NCBI GenBank assembly: GCA_965221505.1
Contig: CBDCSI010000001.1
Coordinates: 2,542,001-2,606,000 of the forward strand
DNA from: CAZPXZ01 sp965221505
GTDB taxonomy: Bacteria; Pseudomonadota; Alphaproteobacteria; Rhodobacterales; CAZPXZ01
DNA length: 64,000 nt
Reading direction: 5' to 3'
The notes under the pieces are model-generated. The model had not been told where the DNA came from. It made no database searches and worked only from the letters and a program-made list of their open reading frames with translations. Positions within the stretch are counted from its first letter, which is position 1, and the number at the start of each line of letters is the position of its first letter. This document shows, in pieces, positions 30,552 through 38,941 of this stretch. The translations under genes and the position numbers were made by a program.

Positions 30552-31985
30552 CTACCGGCCGAACTCCGCAGACAGCCGTCGCCCGTCGCGCTCGATTATC
30601 ACTGCCACCCGCTGGCCGGCCAGTCGGATCGCTTCCGCAAGTTCCGGCACCGTCCGGATCCGGTTGCCGTCCACGCTGCGGACCAGGTCGCCGGGGCGCA
30701 GCCAGCGAGCGGCCCGTCCGCCGACCCGTCTGACGATGACGCCTTCGACGCCCACAGAGGGAACGCCCATCTCGACCGCAAGCGCAGGACTCGCATTCGC
30801 GACCTCGGCACCGGAGAACGGGCCGGAGAGCTGCCCGAAGCGAAGCGAATCCGGCTCCGGCTCGAGGGGCGGCAGCATGAGCGGCACCTCGCGGCGCATC
30901 TCGTCCCCGTCGCGCAGAACCGTCACCTGCGCCTCTTTTTCTGGGCCGCCGAGAAGCATGCGGTAGATCAGGTCCGAGCGCGTATGGATCGCGTGGCCGT
31001 CCACGGCGAGCAATACGTCGCCCGCCTCGATACCGGCGTCCCGGAACCCGCTACGGGGATCGACGAGATTGACCAGGAACCCGCGAGGCCGATCCAGGCC
31101 CACAACTTCGGCGATCTCCTGCGTGACTTCCTGTCCGTTGATTCCGGCCCAGGGTTTCGGGAGTTCTCGATCGCCGGCCATGGCCGCGTCGACCGCGCGC
31201 ATGGCGAGATTCGACGGCACGGCGAATCCGATTCCGTCCGAGCCGCCGGACCGGGTGACGATGGCGGTGTTGATGCCCACGAGGCGGCCGGCCGCGTCAA
31301 TCAGCGCGCCGCCGGAGTTGCCGACGTTGATCGCGGCGTCGGTCTGGACGTAATACGTGCCGTCGCCGTTGCTTCGCGCGAGGGCGGAGACGATGCCCGA
31401 GGTGACGGTCTGGCCGACCCCGAGGGGATTCCCGATCGCAAGCACCAGGTCGCCGATCTCCAGCTCGTCGGCGTCGCGCGCCTCTAGCGCGGGAAGCCCT
31501 TCGCCTCCCAGGTCGGTCAACCGGAGTACGGCAAGGTCGGCGATCTTGTCGGACAGGAGAATCTCGGCCGAGAACTCGCGCCGGTCCGCCAGCACCACGC
31601 GGATCTCTTCGGCGCCCCGGATGACATGGTCGGCGGTTACGACGACTCCGTCGGAGCGAGCGACAATTCCCGAACCCAGGGAGTTCTCGATCCGGCGGCG
31701 AGAGCCTTCCGGGAACATTCCGCCGAAAAACTCGCGAAAGAAGGGGCTGACGTCGAACAAGCCGCGCTCGCGCACGACGCGCCGGGCGTAAATGCTCACG
31801 ACGGAAGGCAGCGCGCTGCGCACCGCCCCGGCAAAGGACAGCTCGATCTCGAGCCGGTCCGCAGGCGCTCGCTCCGCCGACCCGGCAGGGCTTCCGATCC
31901 AGGCGATCCAGCAGGCGGCTAGCGCCGCGATCCACAGGCGCCGGCCGAAAGACCGGCCGAGGGGCGCCTGGGCCGTCGAGATCAG
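30552..31985 (-). CDS. HtrA/Deg-type periplasmic serine protease
   Basis: The trypsin-like protease is followed by two PDZ domains and is predicted to act in periplasmic protein quality control. With the start used here it has 477 residues: a hydrophobic signal or anchor at about 16-37, protease domain about 50-260, and catalytic His120 (TADHVIRG), Asp150 (DKIADLAVL) and Ser224 (GNSGGALID). PDZ1 is at about 280-360 and PDZ2 at about 400-475. No ATG, GTG or TTG lies between the rplQ stop and the signal segment. I place the start at the CTG at 31985, which overlaps the rplQ TGA and follows GGAGG by 4 nt; the next codon, ATC, is an alternative with 7-nt spacing. The open frame extends upstream through rplQ but only as a shadow. 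Confidence 0.88.
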   Translation of the reverse strand: MISTAQAPLGRSFGRRLWIAALAACWIAWIGSPAGSAERAPADRLEIELSFAGAVRSALPSVVSIYARRVVRERGLFDVSPFFREFFGGMFPEGSRRRIENSLGSGIVARSDGVVVTADHVIRGAEEIRVVLADRREFSAEILLSDKIADLAVLRLTDLGGEGLPALEARDADELEIGDLVLAIGNPLGVGQTVTSGIVSALARSNGDGTYYVQTDAAINVGNSGGALIDAAGRLVGINTAIVTRSGGSDGIGFAVPSNLAMRAVDAAMAGDRELPKPWAGINGQEVTQEIAEVVGLDRPRGFLVNLVDPRSGFRDAGIEAGDVLLAVDGHAIHTRSDLIYRMLLGGPEKEAQVTVLRDGDEMRREVPLMLPPLEPEPDSLRFGQLSGPFSGAEVANASPALAVEMGVPSVGVEGVIVRRVGGRAARWLRPGDLVRSVDGNRIRTVPELAEAIRLAGQRVAVIIERDGRRLSAEFGR

Positions 31986-32410
31986 TCGTCCTCCGTTCCG
32001 CGCGCCCGCATGGCTTCGACCCGTGCCCGGTCCCCGGCGCCCTTGGCGTCCTTGTTCCGCTCCACGAACTCGATCACCGCCATCGGAGCGTTGTCGCCGT
32101 AGCGAAAACCTGCCCGGAGAATGCGGGTGTAGCCGCCGGCGCGCGACTCGTAGCGCGGCGCCAGGGTCGAGAAGAGCTTTCCGACCGCCTTCGTCTGGCG
32201 AATGCGCGACAGCGCGAGCCTTCGGGCGTGCAGGTCTCCGCGCTTGCCCAGGGTAACCAGCCGCTCGACATAGGGCCGCAACGCCTTCGCCTTGGGCAGC
32301 GTCGTTCGTATCTGCTCGTGCTCGATCAGCGAGCAAGCCATATTGGCGAACATCGATTTCCGGTGCGCCGGGGTCCGGTTGAGTTTTCGGTGCGCCTTGC
32401 CGTGTCGCAT
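31982..32410 (-). CDS. rplQ: 50S ribosomal protein L17
   Basis: The 142-residue protein opens with the L17 signature MRHGKAHRKLNRTPAHRK and contains the family stretch RPYVERLVTLGKRGDLHARR. L17 sits near the peptide exit tunnel. A short charged C-terminal tail (VERNKDAKGAGD onwards) is common in alphaproteobacteria. It follows rpoA by 24 nt, the usual end of the alpha operon, and its stop overlaps the protease start. Confidence 0.97.
   Translation of the reverse strand: MRHGKAHRKLNRTPAHRKSMFANMACSLIEHEQIRTTLPKAKALRPYVERLVTLGKRGDLHARRLALSRIRQTKAVGKLFSTLAPRYESRAGGYTRILRAGFRYGDNAPMAVIEFVERNKDAKGAGDRARVEAMRARGTEDD
31990..31994 (-). promoter_or_regulatory. GGAGG Shine-Dalgarno for the protease gene
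   Basis: GGAGG lies inside the last codons of rplQ, 4 nt before CTG (31985) and 7 nt before ATC (31982). It is the only strong ribosome-binding sequence near the start and argues for initiation at a non-standard codon overlapping the rplQ stop. Confidence 0.55.
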
Positions 32411-32434
32411 TCCCGTATGCTCCTGCCTTTGCCC

Positions 32435-33445
32435 CTACTCGTCCGCAACCGTCCGCTCGAGGCTGTCCGGCGGCCAATTCTCCACGTTGGTCCCGAGCGA
32501 GAGATCCATCCGCTGAAGTTCCGACTTGATGCCGTCGATCGACTTGTTGCCCAGATTCGGAGTCCGCATCTTGAGTTCGTCCTCCGTCCACTGGATCAGA
32601 TCCCCGACGAACAGGATGTTCTCGCCCTTCAGCGCGTTGTTGGCCCGTACGGTCAACTCCAGCTCGTCCACTCGCCTCTTCAGCCGGGCGTCCTCCGCCA
32701 GCGGACCCCCGGGGGACGCTCTGGGCTCCGTTCGCGCCTCGCCGAAATTGACGAACACCGACATCTGGTCCTGAACGATCCGGGCCGCGATCCCGACCGC
32801 GTCTTCCGGACTGATCGTTCCGTCCGTCTCGACCTCGATGGTCAGCTTGTCGTAGCCGTAGTCGCCTCCAACGCGGGCCGGACCGACCGTAAAGGAAACC
32901 CGCCGAACCGGCGTGAAAATCGCGTCCACGTTCATCCAGCCGTGATCGGACTTCTTGCCGGTCTGGCTGGTCGCCGGCGCGTAGCCCTTGCCGGATTCCA
33001 CCGTCATCTGGACGCTGATGGATGCGCCGTCGTCAAGATGGCAGATCGGGTGTTCCGGGTTGCAGATCTTGACGAACGTGCCGGTCGGGTCGATGTCGCC
33101 GGCGGTCACTTCCTTCGGACCGATCGCCGTCAGCTGTAACTCGACCGGTCCGTCGTTGGGCATTTGAATGGCCGCGCGCTTCAAGTTCAGCGCGATGTCC
33201 GTGGCGTCCTCCCGGACGCCCGGAAGCGACGAAAACTCGTGCAGGGCGTTGTGGATGTGAATCTTGGTCACGGCCGCGCCGCGAAGGCTCGACAGGAGCA
33301 CCCGGCGCAGCGCGTTGCCGAGCGTGACGCCGAACCCGCGCTCGAGCGGCTCGACGCTCAACGTCGCCTCTCGCTCGGGATTCGGTCCGGGCTGCACACG
33401 AACTTCTTCGGGCCGGGTCAGGTTGGTCCAGTGCTGTTCAGTCAA
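32435..33445 (-). CDS. rpoA: DNA-directed RNA polymerase subunit alpha
   Basis: The 336-residue alpha subunit nucleates RNA polymerase assembly. The N-terminal dimerisation domain (about 1-235) includes ERGFGVTLGNALRRVLLSSL, and the C-terminal domain (about 255-325) includes NNALKGENILFVGDLIQ and RTPNLGNKSIDGIKSEL. The DNA-binding patch reads RANNALK where the usual form is RSANCLK, so the key Arg, second Asn and Lys are kept but the Cys is Ala. It lies 50 nt after rpsK and 24 nt before rplQ. Confidence 0.97.
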   Translation of the reverse strand: MTEQHWTNLTRPEEVRVQPGPNPEREATLSVEPLERGFGVTLGNALRRVLLSSLRGAAVTKIHIHNALHEFSSLPGVREDATDIALNLKRAAIQMPNDGPVELQLTAIGPKEVTAGDIDPTGTFVKICNPEHPICHLDDGASISVQMTVESGKGYAPATSQTGKKSDHGWMNVDAIFTPVRRVSFTVGPARVGGDYGYDKLTIEVETDGTISPEDAVGIAARIVQDQMSVFVNFGEARTEPRASPGGPLAEDARLKRRVDELELTVRANNALKGENILFVGDLIQWTEDELKMRTPNLGNKSIDGIKSELQRMDLSLGTNVENWPPDSLERTVADE

Positions 33446-33495
33446 CTTGAGGCTCCATGAAAACAGGGACAGGCGCGCTCACGCGGGATCGCGCC

Positions 33496-33885
33496 TCAAA
33501 CCCGCCGCCGTTTTGGCGGCCGGCATCCGTTGTGTGGAATGGGAGTGACTTCGCGAATGGATGTAATGGTAAATCCCACGGCCTGCAATGCCCTGAGCGC
33601 CGATTCCCGACCCGACCCGGGCCCGAGAACCTCGACCTCCAGGGTCGTCACCCCGTGTTCCTGGGCTTTCCGACCGACGTCTTCCGCCGCGACCTGGGCG
33701 GCGAACGGCGTCGACTTTCTGGACCCCTTGAAGCCCACCAGGCCAGCGGAGGACCAGGCGATGGTGTTTCCCTGGGCATCCGTAATGTTGATCATGGTGT
33801 TGTTGAACGACGCCCGGACATGCGCGATGCCGGCGGTGATGTTCTTGCGGACACGCCTGCGCGACCGCCCCCGATCCGTTGCCAT
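33496..33885 (-). CDS. rpsK: 30S ribosomal protein S11
   Basis: The 129-residue protein has the S11 hallmarks GIAHVRASFNNTMINITD, ITDAQGNTIAWSSAG, GPGSGRESALRALQ and the basic C-terminus NGCRPPKRRRV. S11 lies on the 30S platform next to the mRNA Shine-Dalgarno region. It starts 18 nt after rpsM, in alpha-operon order. Confidence 0.97.
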   Translation of the reverse strand: MATDRGRSRRRVRKNITAGIAHVRASFNNTMINITDAQGNTIAWSSAGLVGFKGSRKSTPFAAQVAAEDVGRKAQEHGVTTLEVEVLGPGSGRESALRALQAVGFTITSIREVTPIPHNGCRPPKRRRV

Positions 33886-33903
33886 TCAGAGTCTCTCCTG
33901 CAC

Positions 33904-34272
33904 CTACTTCTTCTTGCCGGCGATGGGCCGCGCGGGACCCTTCCGCGTCCGCGCGTTGGTATGGGTCCGCTGGCCGCGAACCGGAAGCCGGCGACGGTGC
34001 CGCAGACCGCGGTAGCAGCCCAGATCCATCAGCCGCTTGACGTTTACCGCGACCTCCCGGCGCCGGTCGCCTTCGACCGTGTAGCTCCGGTCGATGGTCT
34101 CGCGGATGCGGGCGATTTCCGCCTCGCTCAACTCGTTCACGCGCCGCTCCGCCGGAATCCCGGCGTGCTCGCAGATGTCCCGCGCGCTCGAACGACCGAT
34201 CCCGTGTATGTACGAGAGCGCGATCACGCAGCGCTTGCCCGTCGGCAGGTTCACTCCAGCTATGCGTGCCAA
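33904..34272 (-). CDS. rpsM: 30S ribosomal protein S13
   Basis: The 122-residue protein begins MARIAGVNLPTGKRCVIALSY, and contains YIHGIGRSSA and RHRRRLPVRGQRTHTNARTRK followed by a KGPARPIAGKKK tail. S13 sits in the 30S head and contacts tRNA and the 50S subunit. It lies 33 nt after adk; rpmJ and infA, often found here in other bacteria, are absent. Confidence 0.97.
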   Translation of the reverse strand: MARIAGVNLPTGKRCVIALSYIHGIGRSSARDICEHAGIPAERRVNELSEAEIARIRETIDRSYTVEGDRRREVAVNVKRLMDLGCYRGLRHRRRLPVRGQRTHTNARTRKGPARPIAGKKK

Positions 34273-34305
34273 TGCCCTTCCTCCTTGCCGTCGACTCGCT
34301 CGCCG

Positions 34306-34974
34306 CTAGGCGGCAGCCGCGCCTTCCTCCCGACCCAGGGCCGCGTCCACCGCGGTCGCGACCTCGTCGATCGCGACGGCGCCGTCCACCGACGTCAGCA
34401 ACCCGGACGCCCGGTACCGCGCGATCAGGGGCGAGGTTTCCCGATGGTACGAATCCAGCCGCCGCCGGACCGTCTCCTCGTTGTCGTCCGCCCTGCGCGA
34501 GAACCGGGTGCCGCCGCACCGGTCGCACACGCCGTCGACTGCCGGGCGTTTGTGCACCTCGTGGTATCCCTCGCCGCAGGCCTCGCAGGTGAAGCGCCGT
34601 ACGATCCGTTCCACCAGAAGCGAATCCTCGGTCCGGATTTCCAGGACGCGGTCTACCTTGCGCTCTCGCTCCGAGAGCAGCCGGTCCAGATCCGCCGCCT
34701 GCGCGACGGTCCTCGGATACCCGTCGAACACGGCGCCGGGTTCGGTGTCCGGCCCGTCCAGGCGTTCCGCGACCACGCCGGAGACGATGTCGTCCGACAC
34801 GAGCGCGCCCCGGTCCATGACTTCCTTCGCCCGGACGCCGACCGGCGAGCCGCTCTCGACCGCCGCGCGAAGCATGTCGCCGGTCGAGAGCTGGGGAACG
34901 CCCATCCAGTCGGCGATCCGTCTGGCCTGGGTTCCCTTTCCCGAGCCGGGCGCGCCCAATAGCACGACGTTCAT
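34306..34974 (-). CDS. adk: Adenylate kinase, zinc-LID type
   Basis: The 222-residue enzyme interconverts ATP + AMP and 2 ADP. The P-loop GAPGSGKGTQA is at 7-17, the NMP-binding TGDMLRAAV at 31-39, and FDGYPRT at 83-89. The long LID domain carries four cysteines (130, 133, 150, 153) spaced as CxxC...CxxC, a structural zinc site found in many Gram-positive and some alphaproteobacterial enzymes. The start overlaps the secY stop by 4 bp, so the two are translationally coupled. Confidence 0.97.
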   Translation of the reverse strand: MNVVLLGAPGSGKGTQARRIADWMGVPQLSTGDMLRAAVESGSPVGVRAKEVMDRGALVSDDIVSGVVAERLDGPDTEPGAVFDGYPRTVAQAADLDRLLSERERKVDRVLEIRTEDSLLVERIVRRFTCEACGEGYHEVHKRPAVDGVCDRCGGTRFSRRADDNEETVRRRLDSYHRETSPLIARYRASGLLTSVDGAVAIDEVATAVDAALGREEGAAAA

Positions 34975-36308
34975 CGAATTCGTTTCCGCCGCCGGCCCGA
35001 ACCGGCCCGCCGCAGCGTGGCCCGGTACTGGTGCGCGATCAGGTGTCCCTGGATCTGCGAGAGGGTGTCCATGGTCACGCTGACCACGATCAGGAGCGAA
35101 GTGCCGCCGAAGTAGAACGGAACGCCGACCTCCGAGATCAGGAACTCAGGCAGGAGGCAGACGGCGACGAGATACGCCGATCCGACGACCGTCAGACGCG
35201 TCAGCACGTAGTCGATGTACTCGGCCGTACGTCGGCCCGGCCGAATGCCCGGAATGAAGCCGCCTTGCTTGCGCAGGTTCTCCGCAACGTCCTCCGGGTT
35301 GAAGACGACCGCCGTGTAAAAGAACGCGAAGAACACGATCATCACCACGAACAGGACCAGATACAGGGGTTGCCCGCGCCCGAGAAGGCTCGTCACCGTG
35401 GTCAGCCAGCCCGGGCCGGCCTCGGCCGAAAAACTCGCCACCGTCACCGGCAGGAGCAAGAGCGAGAAGGCGAAGATCGGCGGGATGACCCCGGCGGTAT
35501 TCACCTTGAGCGGCAGGTGCGAGGTTTGCCCCTGCATGACGCGATTGCCGGCCTGACGCCGGGGATATTGGATGTTCAGCCTTCGCTGTCCGCGCTCCAC
35601 GAACACGACGAACGCCACGACGGCGATCGCGAAGACGAGCACGCCGACGATGATCGCGGCGGAGAGCTGCCCAGTGCGGCCGAACTCGAACAGGCGCGCC
35701 AGCGCACCCGGCAGTTCGGCGATGATTCCCGCAAAGATGATCAGCGAAATGCCGTTGCCGACGCCCCGCGCCGTGATCTGCTCGCCGAGCCACATCATGA
35801 AGACGGTTCCGCCGACCAGCGCGATGGTGGCGGAAGAGCGGAAGAAGAGGCCGGGTTCGGTCGCCAGCCCCTGGCCCTCCAGGCCGGCGGCGATGCCCCA
35901 GGCCTGCAGGGTGGCGAGAAACACGGTTCCGTAGCGGGTGTACTGGTTGATCCGCTTCCGGCCCTGTTCGCCTTCCTTCTTCAAGCGCTCCAGCTCCGGG
36001 ACCATCGAAGTCATCAATTGCATGATGATCGAGGCGGAGATGTAGGGCATGATGCCGAGGGCAAAGATCGCCAGCCGGCCCACGGCGCCGCCGGCGAACA
36101 CGTTGAACACGCCGAGGATGCCGCTCTGGGTCTGTTCCACGAACCGCGCCAGCTGTTCCGCGTCGATTCCCGGCATCGGCACGTAGGTGCCGAGCCGATA
36201 CACGATCAGCAGGCCGAGCGTGAACCAGATGCGCTGCTGCAGCTCCTTTGCGCGCCCGAACGCGCTCCAGCTCATGCTGGACGCGAGCTGCTCTGCCGTC
36301 GAGGTCAT
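34971..36308 (-). CDS. secY: Preprotein translocase subunit SecY
   Basis: The 445-residue channel subunit of SecYEG has ten predicted membrane segments, the plug region after TM1 (YVPMPGIDAEQLARF), ALGIMPYISASIIMQLM in TM2, and the cytoplasmic loop QTSHLPLKVNTAGVIPPIFA. The C-terminus ends in a basic tail. It overlaps rplO upstream and adk downstream by 4 bp each. It is the export channel that the giant protein's signal segment would need. Confidence 0.98.
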   Translation of the reverse strand: MTSTAEQLASSMSWSAFGRAKELQQRIWFTLGLLIVYRLGTYVPMPGIDAEQLARFVEQTQSGILGVFNVFAGGAVGRLAIFALGIMPYISASIIMQLMTSMVPELERLKKEGEQGRKRINQYTRYGTVFLATLQAWGIAAGLEGQGLATEPGLFFRSSATIALVGGTVFMMWLGEQITARGVGNGISLIIFAGIIAELPGALARLFEFGRTGQLSAAIIVGVLVFAIAVVAFVVFVERGQRRLNIQYPRRQAGNRVMQGQTSHLPLKVNTAGVIPPIFAFSLLLLPVTVASFSAEAGPGWLTTVTSLLGRGQPLYLVLFVVMIVFFAFFYTAVVFNPEDVAENLRKQGGFIPGIRPGRRTAEYIDYVLTRLTVVGSAYLVAVCLLPEFLISEVGVPFYFGGTSLLIVVSVTMDTLSQIQGHLIAHQYRATLRRAGSGRRRKRIR

Positions 36309-37255
36309 TTGCCGCTGCTACCCCCTGCGTGGCCGGTCCGCGAAAAGCTGCCGCCGGCCCGCTCGATCTCCGCGGTCGCGGTCGCCGAAGCGCCGACAGC
36401 CTCGATCCGCAGCGCCGAAGCGAGCGCGCCGCGCCCGAGAATCCGCACCCCGTCCGGCGCGCGATGCACGATGCCCGCCCGCCTCAACGCGGCCGCGTCA
36501 ATCACCGCTCCGGCGTCGAGCTTGCCCGCGTCCACGGCCGCCTGAATGCGGTCGAGGTTTACCGGCACCGGCGTCCGGCGGAACGGCGTGTTGCGAAACC
36601 CGCGCTTGGGCATGCGCATGTGGATGGGCATCTGCCCGCCTTCGAACCCGTTCAACGCCACGCCGGCGCGCGACTTCTGCCCCTTCGTCCCCCGACCGCA
36701 GGTCTTTCCCCTGCCGGAGCCGGGTCCCCGCCCGACCCGGTGGCGTGCGGACCTCGATCCGGGCGGCAGTGGCAGCCCGCCGAGCGCCAGCGCGGCGGCC
36801 GCGCCGATGCCGTTCCCCGGCGGAGACGACCCGTCGGACGCTTCCGCCGGCGGCGCATCCGATTCGGCCTGTTCGACCGCCTCCGCGCCGACGCTTCCGA
36901 CCGCAACATCCGCCTCGGCGGCCGCATCCGCCGATTCTGCCGCGACCTGCCCGGCCGCCGTGTCCGCCGGCGATTCGTCTTCCGGCGTCTGGCCGTCATC
37001 GCGCTCGTCCGCCTCCGCAGCGGACAGGACGTCCGACTCGGCCTCTGCAGCCGCCGCCGGCGCGTCCGCCGCGACGCCTTCGTCGGCTTCGCGAGCCTCA
37101 GCCCCGGCGTCTGCGGCCGGTTCGTCCCGTTCCGCCGGCGAAGCCGCGCTCTCGGACTCCGGCCGCGTCTCGCCGCCGTCGCCCGCAGTCGCCTCCGCGT
37201 TCGGAGTCTCCGTCTCCGACTCCGCTACGGGCCTGGAGGATTCCGTATCGCTCAT
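36305..37255 (-). CDS. rplO: 50S ribosomal protein L15 with long acidic N-terminal extension
   Basis: The conserved L15 core is residues about 161-316, with HRVGRGPGSGRGKTCGRGTKGQKSR split by no gap, then GFEGGQMPIHMRMPKRGF and a C-terminal GRG-containing domain. Before it lie about 160 residues almost wholly of Ala, Glu, Asp, Ser, Gly and Pro, with no lysine at all. The ATG at 37255 overlaps the rpmD stop (ATGA), and no ATG or GTG occurs near the normal L15 start, so the extension appears to be translated. Such a domain is not part of ordinary L15 (about 145-160 residues). Whether it is cleaved or stays on the ribosome cannot be told. Confidence 0.95.
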   Translation of the reverse strand: MSDTESSRPVAESETETPNAEATAGDGGETRPESESAASPAERDEPAADAGAEAREADEGVAADAPAAAAEAESDVLSAAEADERDDGQTPEDESPADTAAGQVAAESADAAAEADVAVGSVGAEAVEQAESDAPPAEASDGSSPPGNGIGAAAALALGGLPLPPGSRSARHRVGRGPGSGRGKTCGRGTKGQKSRAGVALNGFEGGQMPIHMRMPKRGFRNTPFRRTPVPVNLDRIQAAVDAGKLDAGAVIDAAALRRAGIVHRAPDGVRILGRGALASALRIEAVGASATATAEIERAGGSFSRTGHAGGSSGK

Positions 37256-37455
37256 GAGTCCTCTCCGACGATCTCGACCATATGCGAAACCTTCCGCACC
37301 ATGCCGCGAACCGCGGGCGTGTCCTCCAGCACCCGGGTACGGCCGATCCGCCCCAGGCCCAGGCCGACCAGCGTCGCCCGCTGGTCCTTCGTACGCCGGA
37401 TCGGACTCCCGGTCTGCCGCACGGTGAGGGTCTTGCGCCCGTCCGTCGCACTCAC
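37252..37455 (-). CDS. rpmD: 50S ribosomal protein L30
   Basis: The 67-residue protein has the L30 core TLVGLGLGRIGRTRVLEDTP then a MVRKVSHMVEI ending, of normal bacterial length. Its start overlaps the rpsE stop and its stop overlaps the rplO start, each as ATGA, so rpsE-rpmD-rplO-secY-adk form a continuous coupled chain. Confidence 0.97.
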   Translation of the reverse strand: MSATDGRKTLTVRQTGSPIRRTKDQRATLVGLGLGRIGRTRVLEDTPAVRGMVRKVSHMVEIVGEDS

Positions 37456-38009
37456 GCCGCCGCCCTCCGGCTGTCCCGCGAATCCCGCTGCTTCAGAATC
37501 TCCGCGGGCGTCTTGCTGCGCCGTGCGGCCACGCCGCGCGGCGAGTCCTGTCGAAGCAGCGCGTCGAAGGTCGCGCGCACCATGTTGTACGGGTTGTTGC
37601 TTCCGATCGACTTGGCGACGACGTCCTGCACGCCGAGCACCTCGAAAACCGCCCTGAGCGGCCCGCCGGCGATGATGCCGGTGCCCTGCTGCGCCGGGCG
37701 AAGGACGACGCGTCCCGCCCCGTGCCGGCCCGACACGTCGTGGTGCAGCGTCCGTCCGTCGCGAAGCGGCACCCGGATCATCTTCGTCCGCGCCTGCTCC
37801 GTCGCCTTGCGAATCGCTTCCGGAACCTCGCGGGCCTTGCCCTGTCCGAATCCGGCCCGCCCCTTCTCGTCGCCGATCACGACCAGCGCGGCGAAGCCGA
37901 ATCGCCGCCCGCCCTTGACGACCTTGGCGACCCGGTTGATGTGGACCAGCTTGTCGACCAGACCGGAATCGGCGCCGTCGCGATCCCGCTCCCGTTCCCT
38001 GCGCGCCAT
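37452..38009 (-). CDS. rpsE: 30S ribosomal protein S5
   Basis: The 185-residue protein has the S5 N-terminal domain (LVHINRVAKVVKGGRRFGFAA, VVIGDEKGRAGFGQGKA) and the C-terminal domain (GTGIIAGGPLRAVFEVLGV, SNNPYNMVRATFDAL). S5 lines the mRNA entry site and affects decoding accuracy. The start at 38009 (MARRERERD) is chosen because a GGGAGCGGAG sequence precedes it and it lies 10 nt after rplR; the longer frame upstream overlaps rplR. Confidence 0.97.
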   Translation of the reverse strand: MARRERERDRDGADSGLVDKLVHINRVAKVVKGGRRFGFAALVVIGDEKGRAGFGQGKAREVPEAIRKATEQARTKMIRVPLRDGRTLHHDVSGRHGAGRVVLRPAQQGTGIIAGGPLRAVFEVLGVQDVVAKSIGSNNPYNMVRATFDALLRQDSPRGVAARRSKTPAEILKQRDSRDSRRAAA

Positions 38010-38019
38010 GCTCCGCTCC

Positions 38020-38376
38020 CTAGAATTCCAGGCCGCCGCCGCGCGCCGCGTCTGCGAGCGCACGGACTCGGCCGTGATACCGGTAGCCGCTGCGATCGAA
38101 CACAACGGCCTTGACCCCTGCCTTCAGGGCGCGCTCCGCAATCAGCCCGCCGATGCGGCCGGCCGACTGGACCGTACACTTCCCCACAAGTCCCAGATCC
38201 CGCTCGAGGGTCGACGCGGCCGCGAGGGTCGAGCCCTTCCGGTCGTCGATGACCTGCGCGTAGACGTTCTTGGACGAACAGAATACCGACAACCTGGCGC
38301 GACCTCCGGACACGCGCCGGAGGCGGCTCCGGCAGCGCGCGCGGCGACGCACAAACCGTTCCGACTTGGTAGCCAT
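38020..38376 (-). CDS. rplR: 50S ribosomal protein L18
   Basis: The 118-residue protein is a 5S rRNA-binding protein. Family motifs are RLSVFCSSKNVYAQVIDD, the KGSTLAAASTLE segment, ERALKAGVKAVVFDRSGYRY and the HGRVRALADAARGGGLEF end. It starts 3 nt after rplF. Confidence 0.97.
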   Translation of the reverse strand: MATKSERFVRRRARCRSRLRRVSGGRARLSVFCSSKNVYAQVIDDRKGSTLAAASTLERDLGLVGKCTVQSAGRIGGLIAERALKAGVKAVVFDRSGYRYHGRVRALADAARGGGLEF

Positions 38377-38379
38377 CGC

Positions 38380-38925
38380 CTATCCCCCGGTCTGCGCCTT
38401 GCGAGGCGACTTTCGATAGATGTACTCGCCGCGCAACGCCACGCCCTTGCCCTTGTAGGGTTCCGGGGGCCGGTATGCGCGAATGTCGGCGGCGGCCTGC
38501 CCCACGGCGACGGCGTCGATTCCGCTGACCCGGATCTCGACCGGCCTCGGCGTCTCGACCGAGACGCCCTCCGGCGGCCGGAAGACCACGTCGTGGGAAA
38601 AACCGAGCGCGAGCTTGAGCGAACCGCCTTCCATCTGCGCGCGGTATCCGACGCCCGAGATGTCGAGCGTACGCTCGAATCCCTGCGTGACGCCGGTCAC
38701 CAGATTGTTCAGCCGGCTCCTCGACATGCCCCACATCTGCCGCGCCCGCTTGCTCTTGTTCCGCGGCGCCACCGAGATCGCGCCGTCGGCGAAGCGAACC
38801 TCGACCTCCGGCGGCGCGACGAAGGTGAGCTCGCCCTTCGGTCCGCGAACGGTTACCTCGCCGTCGTCGACGGCGACGGCGACGCCGTCCGGGACCGGAA
38901 CCGGGACCTTTCCAACTCGCGACAT
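38380..38925 (-). CDS. rplF: 50S ribosomal protein L6
   Basis: The 181-residue protein begins MSRVGKVPVPVPDGVAV and has the L6 signature EPYKGKGVALRGEYIYRKS near the C-terminus (PYKGKG and YRK blocks). L6 lies near the sarcin-ricin loop where EF-Tu and EF-G bind. It is 16 nt from rpsH and 3 nt from rplR. Confidence 0.97.
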   Translation of the reverse strand: MSRVGKVPVPVPDGVAVAVDDGEVTVRGPKGELTFVAPPEVEVRFADGAISVAPRNKSKRARQMWGMSRSRLNNLVTGVTQGFERTLDISGVGYRAQMEGGSLKLALGFSHDVVFRPPEGVSVETPRPVEIRVSGIDAVAVGQAAADIRAYRPPEPYKGKGVALRGEYIYRKSPRKAQTGG

Positions 38926-38941
38926 GGCTTTCCTCTCGCTC

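Noticed and set aside
29140..30560. Shared 12-mer TAGCGTCCGATG at the starts of the pseudouridine synthase and rarA genes as a regulatory motif
   Set aside because: In one case TAG is the stop of the preceding gene and both include the ATG; two occurrences are not enough to separate it from chance.
31982..32591. Long N-terminal extension of the HtrA protease through rplQ
   Set aside because: The region is clearly rplQ in another frame and the extended translation is Arg/Gly-rich with no domain.
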